Shown here: piece after piece, positions 6,156 to 12,462 of the stretch
Layout: each line of letters starts with the position of its first letter
Numbering within the stretch: position 1 is the first letter of the stretch
Source of the DNA: Sulfurivermis sp041678005
Lineage (GTDB): Bacteria; Pseudomonadota; Gammaproteobacteria; Thiohalomonadales; Thiohalomonadaceae
Direction of reading: 5' to 3'
Assembly (NCBI GenBank): GCA_041678005.1
Contig: JBAYOW010000050.1
Coordinates: 1-13,674 of the forward strand
Length of the DNA stretch: 13,674 nt
The notes under the pieces: model-generated
What the model was told of the DNA's origin: nothing
What the model saw: only the letters and a program-made list of their open reading frames with translations
Database searches by the model: none
Program-made: the position numbers and the translations under genes

Positions 6156-6842
6156 TTAGGATTGTAGAAAAAATTCAGCCAGGGCCAAATCTTCCGCTTG
6201 GGTGATCTTGATGTTGTCCGACCGCCCTGCCACCAGCCTTGGATGGTACGCAAGATGTTCCATAGCCGAGGCCTCATCAGTGGCAGCAAAACCGTCGGCA
6301 AGGGATTGAGTCAATGCCTTGGTCAATAAACCCAGACGAAACATCTGTGGCGTCAGGGCATGCCAGAGCTGGTCGCGCTCCACGGTTTTTTGAATGCGCC
6401 CTGCTTCATCAGCTTGTTTCATGGTGTCGCGCACCGGTACGGCGAGAATGCCGCCCACCTCATCCTCGCACAAGCTTGCAAGCAGCTTGTCGATATCAGA
6501 GCGGGTCAGGCATGGTCGTGCGGCATCATGCACCAAAACCCAGTCATCTGCAGCGGCATGCTTCAACAACAGATGCAGGGCATGCAGAACTGAATGACAA
6601 CGTTCCCGACCACCTGTAGCAGTGTGTAGCGGCACATTTGTATCAATCTGCAAGGCTGGCCAATATGGGTCTTCAGCAGATAAGGCCAGGACGATACCGG
6701 CGATGGCTGGATGATGTGTGAAGCAGGCAAGCGTGTGTTCAATAACTGTCTTGCCACACAAGGGCAAGTATTGCTTGGGCCGATCTGCACCCATTCGAGC
6801 ACCCACGCCAGCCGCCGGAATTACAACCCAGAACCTGCTCAT
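6156..6842 (-). CDS. ispD: 2-C-methyl-D-erythritol 4-phosphate cytidylyltransferase IspD
   Basis: 228 aa. IspD transfers CMP from CTP to methylerythritol 4-phosphate, giving CDP-methylerythritol for the isoprenoid pathway. The nucleotide-binding loop PAAGVGARMGADRPKQYLPL (9-28) holds the catalytic Arg and Lys. TGGRERCHSV, LVHDAARPC and the C-terminal TDEASAME and SDNIKIT motifs complete the family pattern. The start ATG overlaps the ftsB stop by 4 bp (ATGA), indicating translational coupling. The adjacent ftsB-ispD-ispF order is standard in Gammaproteobacteria. CTP for this reaction comes from PyrG, encoded upstream in the same run. Confidence 0.97.
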   Translation of the reverse strand: MSRFWVVIPAAGVGARMGADRPKQYLPLCGKTVIEHTLACFTHHPAIAGIVLALSAEDPYWPALQIDTNVPLHTATGGRERCHSVLHALHLLLKHAAADDWVLVHDAARPCLTRSDIDKLLASLCEDEVGGILAVPVRDTMKQADEAGRIQKTVERDQLWHALTPQMFRLGLLTKALTQSLADGFAATDEASAMEHLAYHPRLVAGRSDNIKITQAEDLALAEFFLQS

Positions 6843-7150
6843 GGCTGTGCGGAATTTTCTGGCATGGCAGGTTCGGGATCATTGATGATCTGGAAAAATG
6901 TTTCTTCCTTTTTCACCATGCCAAGCTCGGTGCGGGCGCGCTCTTCGATGGCCTGCAGACCTTGCTTCAGATCTATGACCTCGGCTTCCAGTGCGCGGTT
7001 GCGTTCTAACAGATGAGAATTTTCCTGCTTTTGCGCCTCTGCTGCGTTAAATAGCTGCCACATCTTGACCAGGCCGCCATCGCTGAACCAGAGGCGATAT
7101 TGCAAGGCCGCCAGAAAGACAAGGAGGATGGCGGCCAACAGCCTCTTCAT
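6839..7150 (-). CDS. ftsB: Cell division protein FtsB
   Basis: 103 aa from the ATG at 7148-7150, the same length as E. coli FtsB. FtsB is a bitopic inner-membrane protein that joins FtsL and FtsQ in the divisome and helps activate septal wall synthesis. Visible are a short cytoplasmic start (MKR), one membrane helix (about 4-21, ending LQYRLWF), a periplasmic coiled coil (about 30-70) and the conserved IEERARTELGMVKKEETFF block (68-86). A longer frame begins at 7189, but its extra 13 residues are encoded by a hairpin in the intergenic region and precede the natural MKR-helix start, so I chose the shorter one. The ribosome-binding site is weak (GAGCG). Its stop overlaps ispD. Confidence 0.92.
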   Translation of the reverse strand: MKRLLAAILLVFLAALQYRLWFSDGGLVKMWQLFNAAEAQKQENSHLLERNRALEAEVIDLKQGLQAIEERARTELGMVKKEETFFQIINDPEPAMPENSAQP

Positions 7151-7166
7151 GAGTATCGCTCGTTTA

Positions 7167-7186
7167 CCCCAGCCAAATGGCTGGGG
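7167..7186 (-). other. Perfect hairpin in the eno-ftsB gap, just upstream of the ftsB start
   Basis: CCCCAGCCA, an AA spacer and TGGCTGGGG form a perfect 9-bp inverted repeat ending 17 nt before the ftsB ATG. On the transcribed (minus) strand it follows a TTTTTG run and has no T-tract after it, so it does not look like a rho-independent terminator. A role in processing, mRNA stability or lowering expression of ftsB relative to the highly expressed eno is possible. Confidence 0.55.
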
Positions 7187-7201
7187 CAAAAACTATGGTG
7201 A

Positions 7202-8500
7202 TCATCGTTTGAAGGCATCACGTCCGGCATAGCGAGCCTTGCTGCCCAGAGATTCTGCAATACGCAGCAAGCGGTTATATTTCGCCACGCGATCAGTGCG
7301 TGACATGGAGCCGGTCTTGATTTGTCCTGCACTGGTGGCAACGGCCAAGTCTGCAATGGTAGTGTCTTCAGTTTCACCGGAACGGTGTGAGATCACTACG
7401 CTATAGCCGTTGATCTGCGCCATTTTGATCGCGGCCAGGGTCTCGCTCAAGGTACCGATTTGATTGACCTTGATGAGGATGGAGTTGGCGATACCCTTGT
7501 CTATACCTTCAGAGAGGATAGCGGTATTGGTGACGAATAAATCATCACCTACCAACTGGATTTTTTTGCCCAGCTTTTCGGTGAGTAATTTCCAGCCATC
7601 CCAGTCATTTTCGTCCATGCCGTCCTCGATGGAAATGATGGGATATTTATCTACCCAGGCCGCCAGATAGTCGACAAACTCGGCCGAGCTCAGGCTCTTG
7701 CCTTCCGAGGCCAGCTCATAACGGCCTTCCTTGTAAAACTCGGAGGCAGCTACATCAAGGGCGATCATGATGTCTCCACCCGCCTTGTACCCAGCGGCCG
7801 CAATTGCCTCCAGGATAACCTCGATTGCTGCCTCGTTGGAGGACAGATTTGGTGCAAAGCCGCCTTCATCTCCCACCGCCGTGTTCAAGCCCTTTGCATG
7901 CAGCACATTTTTCAGCGCATGAAAGACTTCGGTACCATAACGTATGGCCTCGGTGATGCTGGGGGCACCGACTGGCACAATCATGAATTCCTGCAGATCG
8001 ACATTATTGTCGGCGTGTGCGCCACCGTTGATGATATTCATCATAGGTGTGGGCAACAGCAGGTTTTTGTTATCCATTGCGGTTGCCAGGTTACGATAAA
8101 GTGGCAATTCCAGCGCATTAGCCAGCGCCTTGGCCGAAGCCAGAGATACAGCCAACAGTGCATTGGCACCGAGGCGTGCCTTGTTTGGCGTGCCGTCCAG
8201 TTCGATCATGGCCTGATCGATGGCCTCTTGTTCCAGGGCATCCATACCAACCAGCTTCTGGCGGATCTCACCAAGAATATTGGCCACAGCTTTTTGCACG
8301 CCCTTGCCACCGTAACGTTTTTTATCACCATCACGCAGCTCTATAGCCTCACGCGAGCCAGTTGATGCGCCGGATGGCACGGCAGCGCGGCCGATGTGAC
8401 CAGAAATGAGGATTACGTCGGCTTCGACAGTGGGGTTGCCGCGTGAATCGATGATTTCACGGGCGCGTATATCTGCTATTTGCGTTTTACTCTCTGACAT
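7202..8500 (-). CDS. eno: Enolase
   Basis: 432 aa, the normal bacterial length. Enolase interconverts 2-phosphoglycerate and phosphoenolpyruvate in glycolysis and gluconeogenesis, and in some bacteria is part of the RNA degradosome. All key residues are visible: SGASTGSREA loop (43-52), catalytic Glu212 (DEGGF), Mg ligands Asp249, Glu292 (IEDGM) and Asp319 (VGDD), catalytic Lys344 (ILIKVNQ) and the SHRSGETEDT signature (371-380). The start ATG has TTGGAG upstream at good spacing. It follows tal by 51 bp and is followed by a hairpin and ftsB. Its product phosphoenolpyruvate is a KdsA substrate, which gives a metabolic reason for its place beside kdsA and kdsC. Confidence 0.98.
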   Translation of the reverse strand: MSESKTQIADIRAREIIDSRGNPTVEADVILISGHIGRAAVPSGASTGSREAIELRDGDKKRYGGKGVQKAVANILGEIRQKLVGMDALEQEAIDQAMIELDGTPNKARLGANALLAVSLASAKALANALELPLYRNLATAMDNKNLLLPTPMMNIINGGAHADNNVDLQEFMIVPVGAPSITEAIRYGTEVFHALKNVLHAKGLNTAVGDEGGFAPNLSSNEAAIEVILEAIAAAGYKAGGDIMIALDVAASEFYKEGRYELASEGKSLSSAEFVDYLAAWVDKYPIISIEDGMDENDWDGWKLLTEKLGKKIQLVGDDLFVTNTAILSEGIDKGIANSILIKVNQIGTLSETLAAIKMAQINGYSVVISHRSGETEDTTIADLAVATSAGQIKTGSMSRTDRVAKYNRLLRIAESLGSKARYAGRDAFKR

Positions 8501-8551
8501 GAGAACTCCAATTCCAATGCTTGCTTTTGTTTTAGTAACTGTTATCCAGGC

Positions 8552-9196
8552 TCAGGTAAATTTTTTGGCATCTTCCAAAAATGCTGCAATACCAATGTTC
8601 GTTAAAGGATGTTTTTCCATCTGCTTTAGAACATTGCCAGGGATGGTAAAGATGCCCGCACCACTTAAGGCTGACTCAATGACGTGCAGAGGGTTGCGAA
8701 TAGAAGCAACGATAATTTCAGTTTGAATGGATGGGTAATTATCAAAAATACTGGCGATCTCATCAATCAATTGTGTACCTGTATTGGAAATATCATCCAG
8801 CCGACCGACAAATGGACAGACGTTGGTTGCGCCTGCCTTGGCAGCGAGTATGGCCTGACTGGAGGAAAAGATCAGCGTAACGTTGGTCTTGATGCCCTCA
8901 TCGGCAAAGACCTTGACTGCCTTCAGGCCGGCATTGCACATCGGGATCTTGACGACGATATTCTTGGCGATTTTCGCCAGCTCGCGCCCTTCCTTGATGA
9001 TGCCATCGGCATCAAGCGACAGCACTTCTGCATGCACCGGGCCATCGACTATCGCGCAGATATCCTTGATCGCCTGATCCATGGATTTGCCTGTCTTGGC
9101 GATCAAGGTGGGATTGGTGGTCACCCCATCACACAGCCCTACTTCCTGGGCGGCCTTGATTTGATTGATATCTGCACTGTCCACATAAATTTTCAT
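8552..9196 (-). CDS. tal: Small transaldolase (TAL/FSA subfamily, decamer type)
   Basis: 214 aa, the length of the short transaldolase / fructose-6-phosphate aldolase family (class I aldolases). The Schiff-base lysine is Lys83 in NIVVKIPM. GVTTNPTLIAKTG (24-36) and TNVTLIFSSSQA (104-115) match the family. Two positions that separate the activities point to transaldolase: Glu57 (HAEVLS, where E. coli FSA has Gln) and Phe129 (CPFVGRLDD, where FSA has Tyr). Transfer of dihydroxyacetone units in the non-oxidative pentose phosphate pathway is therefore more likely than aldol cleavage of fructose 6-phosphate. Automatic annotation may nevertheless call it fsa. A GGAG site lies about 7 nt before the ATG. 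It sits 30 bp after kdsC and 51 bp before eno, an unusual insertion in the pyrG-kdsA-eno order. Confidence 0.93.
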   Translation of the reverse strand: MKIYVDSADINQIKAAQEVGLCDGVTTNPTLIAKTGKSMDQAIKDICAIVDGPVHAEVLSLDADGIIKEGRELAKIAKNIVVKIPMCNAGLKAVKVFADEGIKTNVTLIFSSSQAILAAKAGATNVCPFVGRLDDISNTGTQLIDEIASIFDNYPSIQTEIIVASIRNPLHVIESALSGAGIFTIPGNVLKQMEKHPLTNIGIAAFLEDAKKFT

Positions 9197-9226
9197 CAGT
9201 TTACTCCATCGTCAATTCTTGCAAAA

Positions 9227-9784
9227 TCAAGCATTAGTCAGAAAATAATCTTCGGTTTCTTTCAATTTGTTTTGTGCAGCCAACAAAGTGTTGATCATTT
9301 CCCGCACTGCCGCATCACCACCACGACGTTCCGTCACCCAGCTTGCTGCTTGCCTGGCACGTGCCTGGGCGTTGGCTGGGGCAACAAACACGCCCACATA
9401 GGGCAGGCAGACCAGATCAAGCACATCATCACCCATGTACAGCACTTCATCACGCGTTACATTTGCCGCCTTGATCATATCCTGCAGGGCATCCTGCTTA
9501 TAGAAATACCCATGCTCGTAAAAATCAAATTTCAGCTCGTCGACACGACGCTGCACGGCCTTGGCGCTACGGCCAGTCAACACACCTAATTGCAGGCCAG
9601 CCTGCCGAGCCAGAGTAATGCCAAAGCCATCCTGAACATGAAAGGACTTAATGTCTGAATGATCTTCGGCATAGGTGATAGAGCCGTCGGTCAAGACGCC
9701 GTCTACATCCAGTACGATCAGTTTGATGGCGTGCAGACGTTCCTGCATACCCTGATCTAGCGAGCTGTCGGTGATAATGGACAT
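9227..9784 (-). CDS. kdsC: 3-deoxy-D-manno-octulosonate 8-phosphate phosphatase KdsC
   Basis: 185 aa HAD-superfamily phosphatase of the cap-less C0 type. It hydrolyses Kdo 8-phosphate to Kdo, the step after KdsA in lipopolysaccharide inner-core synthesis. Motif I is LDVDGVLTDG (25-34) with nucleophile Asp26 and acid/base Asp28. Motif II is TGRS (70-73), the motif III lysine is probably Lys96, and motif IV is GDDVLD (118-123). DGFGITLARQAG and APANAQARARQAA are typical of KdsC. The ATG is 3 bp after the kdsA stop. The ribosome-binding site inside the kdsA end is weak, so coupling is likely; an internal ATG at codon 13 would also keep the whole domain. Identity as KdsC rather than another small HAD enzyme is supported by the kdsA neighbour. 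Confidence 0.93.
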   Translation of the reverse strand: MSIITDSSLDQGMQERLHAIKLIVLDVDGVLTDGSITYAEDHSDIKSFHVQDGFGITLARQAGLQLGVLTGRSAKAVQRRVDELKFDFYEHGYFYKQDALQDMIKAANVTRDEVLYMGDDVLDLVCLPYVGVFVAPANAQARARQAASWVTERRGGDAAVREMINTLLAAQNKLKETEDYFLTNA

Positions 9785-9787
9785 GGA

Positions 9788-10621
9788 TTAGCTCACGCCC
9801 CAGGACTGTACCAATGCATGTACGCCGGTCGCCATTTTAATCAGCTCTTCCATTTGTTCCAACTTAAGCATGGAAGATGCATCACAGGGTGCTGTCATGG
9901 GGTCGGGATGAGTTTCTACAAACAGACCATGAGCACCGGCTGCAATACCAGCACGGGTCAGTGCAGGAATGAACTGTGGCTCACCGCCACGTGGGTCCTT
10001 GGAACTGATACCGTAGATTCTAACGATATGACCGGCGTCAAATATCACCGGATAGCCCAAGCCAGCCATAATGGGCACGGCACGCATGTCGGCCACCAGG
10101 CGGTTGTAGCCAAAGCTTGAGCCACGCTCACACAACAGGATGTTGTGGTTGCCAACTGAAGTCAGTTTATCGATGGCTGATTCCATGTTTTCCGGTGCCA
10201 GAAACTGCCCCTTCTTCACATTGATAACCTTGCCAGTCTCGCCTGCCGCCAGCAGCAGGGAAGTCTGCTGACATAGATAAGCCGGGATTTGCAGCACATC
10301 CAGCACCTCGGCCGCTACCGCACAGTCGTCTTCACGATGCACATCGCTGAGCACGGGGACATTGAATTCGCGGCCTATGCTCTGCAGGGCCTTGAGACCT
10401 TCGTCTATACCAAGCCCGCGATCATTGCTGGCTGCGCCTCGATTATCTTTCTCATAGGAGGATTTGAATATGTAATTGAACTTGTAGCGTTCTGCCAACT
10501 TGACCATATGCTCGGCCACGCGCATACCTAAATCGGCATTTTCTAACAAACAAGGGCCGGCAATTACACACAGCGGCTCGTTCTGACCTACAGTGAAGTC
10601 TTTAATCTTGACTTTATGCAT
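9788..10621 (-). CDS. kdsA: 3-deoxy-8-phosphooctulonate synthase KdsA (Cys-type, probably metal-dependent)
   Basis: 277 aa. KdsA condenses phosphoenolpyruvate with D-arabinose 5-phosphate to Kdo 8-phosphate. IAGPCLLEN (20-28) has Cys24 where E. coli KdsA has Asn. The other metal-site residues fall at the expected spacing: His198 (FDAGHIVR), Glu236 (FVETHPDP) and Asp247 (PCDASSM). Aquifex aeolicus uses Cys11, His185, Glu222 and Asp233 in the same layout, so this is a class II, divalent-metal-dependent type. Substrate-loop motifs KSSYEKDNRG, LSDVHRE, NVKKGQFLAP and CERGSSFGYNRLVADMRA are intact. The ATG has AGGA about 8 nt upstream. A gap of about 190 bp separates it from pyrG, so it may also have its own promoter. 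Confidence 0.97.
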   Translation of the reverse strand: MHKVKIKDFTVGQNEPLCVIAGPCLLENADLGMRVAEHMVKLAERYKFNYIFKSSYEKDNRGAASNDRGLGIDEGLKALQSIGREFNVPVLSDVHREDDCAVAAEVLDVLQIPAYLCQQTSLLLAAGETGKVINVKKGQFLAPENMESAIDKLTSVGNHNILLCERGSSFGYNRLVADMRAVPIMAGLGYPVIFDAGHIVRIYGISSKDPRGGEPQFIPALTRAGIAAGAHGLFVETHPDPMTAPCDASSMLKLEQMEELIKMATGVHALVQSWGVS

Positions 10622-10770
10622 TTGAATTTCCTAAAAATTATAATAATCTGAAACTTATTTTATGTGGCGCTTGGGTAAGTGTTTGTTTAGCTCCAGTCCA
10701 ATAAACCTGGCTGAATTATGACCTGCGCCAACTTGTTCCAGCAACAACCTCATATGATATAAACAACATC

Positions 10771-10794
10771 AACAAAGCCCGGTAACACTTTGTT
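10771..10794 (-). terminator. Weak hairpin downstream of pyrG (possible attenuator or terminator)
   Basis: AACAAAG and CTTTGTT form a 7-bp stem around a 10-base loop, 19 bp after the pyrG stop. The stem is A/T-rich, and on the minus strand the tail GATGTTGTTTATATC is not a real T-tract. The rest of the pyrG-kdsA gap is A/T-rich. A TATAAT at 10637-10642 lies too close to the kdsA ATG to be an obvious promoter. Confidence 0.25.
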
Positions 10795-10812
10795 TTAACA
10801 TTAAAAACCCTA

Positions 10813-12447
10813 TCAAGATACTTGCTTATCACGCTGCAGCATAGCGGCGTGAATAAAGCCGCTGAACAGGGGATGGCCGTCGCGTGGTGTTGAAGTAAAT
10901 TCCGGGTGGAACTGACAAGCCACAAACCAGGGATGATCGCGAAGCTCGATCACCTCTACCAGATTGCCGTCCAGCGATGTGCCAGTAACTTGCAGGCCAG
11001 CCTGCTCCAAAACAGCACGATAGCCATTATTGAATTCATAGCGATGACGGTGGCGCTCGGTAATAATGTCTTTGCCATACAGCTCGCGCACCCGACTGCC
11101 AGCAGCCAGTTGGCATTGCTGCCCACCCAGGCGCATGGTGCCGCCCTTGTCCGAATCCTGATCCCGTCTTTCTATACGCCCCTGGGTATCGGTCCATTCA
11201 CTAATCAAGGCAATCACCGGATAAGGAGTGGACAGACGAAACTCGGTACTATGCGCATCTGCCAGTCCCGCCATATTGCGGGCATATTCGATCACAGCCA
11301 CTTGCATACCCAGGCAGATCCCCAGGTAAGGTATTTTGTTTTTTCGCGCATAGCGCACAGTCTGAATCTTGCCTTCCACGCCGCGCTCACCAAAACCGCC
11401 AGGCACGAGGATCGCATCCAGCCCCTGCAGGCAGGCAGTGCCTTGTTTTTCAATTTGCTCAGAATCGATATAGACGATCCTTACCTTGGTGCGATTTTTA
11501 ATCCCGCCGTGGATCAGGGCCTCAGTGAGTGATTTGTAGGATTCGGTTAAATCGACATATTTGCCAACAATAGCAATCGTGACCTCGCCTGTTGGATTGG
11601 TCATTGCCTCCACTACCGCTTCCCATTCACTCAGATCAGCGGCTTTGGCCTCAAGGCGCAACTTGTCGATAACAATTTGATCCAGCCCCTGTTCATGCAG
11701 CAGGCCAGGGATACGGTAGATGGTGTCAACATCGAGACTGGCAACTACAGCTCGTTCCTCGACATTGGTAAACAGGGCGATCTTGCGTTTTTCATCCTCC
11801 GGGATGGGTCGATCGGCCCGGCAGATCAGCACATCCGGCTGGATACCAATGGAGCGCAATTCCTTGACTGAATGCTGTGTCGGCTTAGTCTTCAGTTCGC
11901 CAGCCGTAGGGATATAAGGCATCAAGGTGAGATGTATATAAAGGGTATTGTCGCGGCCAAGTTCCACACCCATCTGGCGAATGGCTTCGAGAAAAGGCAA
12001 TGACTCGATATCACCTACTGTGCCGCCGATCTCCACCATGGCCACATCATAGCCCTCAGCACCGGCCTTGATACTGCGTTTGATCTCATCGGTAATATGC
12101 GGAATGACCTGCACCGTGCCGCCCAGATATTCACCACGGCGTTCTTTGCGGATGACATTTTCGTAGATCCGGCCCGTAGTAAAATTATTGCGCCGCGTCA
12201 TTGTCGTGCGCACAAAGCGCTCGTAATGCCCCAGATCGAGATCCGTCTCAGCACCATCTTCAGTGACAAAGACCTCGCCATGCTGAAACGGGCTCATCGT
12301 GCACGGATCGACATTGATATATGGATCCAGCTTGAGCAGGGTGACTTTGAGACCGCGCGTCTCAAGAATCGCAGCAAGCGAGGCGGAGGCGATGCCTTTG
12401 CCCAAGGAGGACACGACACCGCCGGTAATGAAAATATATTTAGTCAT
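10813..12447 (-). CDS. pyrG: CTP synthase PyrG
   Basis: 544 aa from the ATG at 12445-12447. A TTG one codon upstream is possible but less likely. CTP synthase aminates UTP to CTP using ATP and glutamine. The N-terminal synthase domain shows TGGVVSSLGKGI, the Mg ligands Asp71 and Glu139, and KTKPTQHSVKEL. The C-terminal class I glutaminase domain has nucleophile Cys378 (GICLGMQ) with His514 and Glu516 (FHPEF). The length matches E. coli (545). One oddity: the normally near-invariant NVDPGTMSP reads NVDPCTMSP here, with Cys49 (TGC) for Gly (GGC). No clear ribosome-binding site is visible; pyrG lies 12 bp after tilS and may be translationally coupled. CTP feeds IspD and Kdo activation. Confidence 0.97.
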   Translation of the reverse strand: MTKYIFITGGVVSSLGKGIASASLAAILETRGLKVTLLKLDPYINVDPCTMSPFQHGEVFVTEDGAETDLDLGHYERFVRTTMTRRNNFTTGRIYENVIRKERRGEYLGGTVQVIPHITDEIKRSIKAGAEGYDVAMVEIGGTVGDIESLPFLEAIRQMGVELGRDNTLYIHLTLMPYIPTAGELKTKPTQHSVKELRSIGIQPDVLICRADRPIPEDEKRKIALFTNVEERAVVASLDVDTIYRIPGLLHEQGLDQIVIDKLRLEAKAADLSEWEAVVEAMTNPTGEVTIAIVGKYVDLTESYKSLTEALIHGGIKNRTKVRIVYIDSEQIEKQGTACLQGLDAILVPGGFGERGVEGKIQTVRYARKNKIPYLGICLGMQVAVIEYARNMAGLADAHSTEFRLSTPYPVIALISEWTDTQGRIERRDQDSDKGGTMRLGGQQCQLAAGSRVRELYGKDIITERHRHRYEFNNGYRAVLEQAGLQVTGTSLDGNLVEVIELRDHPWFVACQFHPEFTSTPRDGHPLFSGFIHAAMLQRDKQVS

Positions 12448-12462
12448 CAATGGGTTTCGAGG

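Noticed and set aside
7151..7189. Longer ftsB start at 7189
   Set aside because: The extra residues are translated from the hairpin, and the shorter start gives the exact family length and a natural N-terminus.
8684..9589. 301-codon plus-strand frame across tal and kdsC
   Set aside because: It runs antisense to two well-conserved enzymes and has no recognisable protein features.
10637..10642. TATAAT on the minus strand as a kdsA promoter
   Set aside because: Transcription would start inside the kdsA ribosome-binding site, and no good -35 is present. The region is simply A/T-rich.
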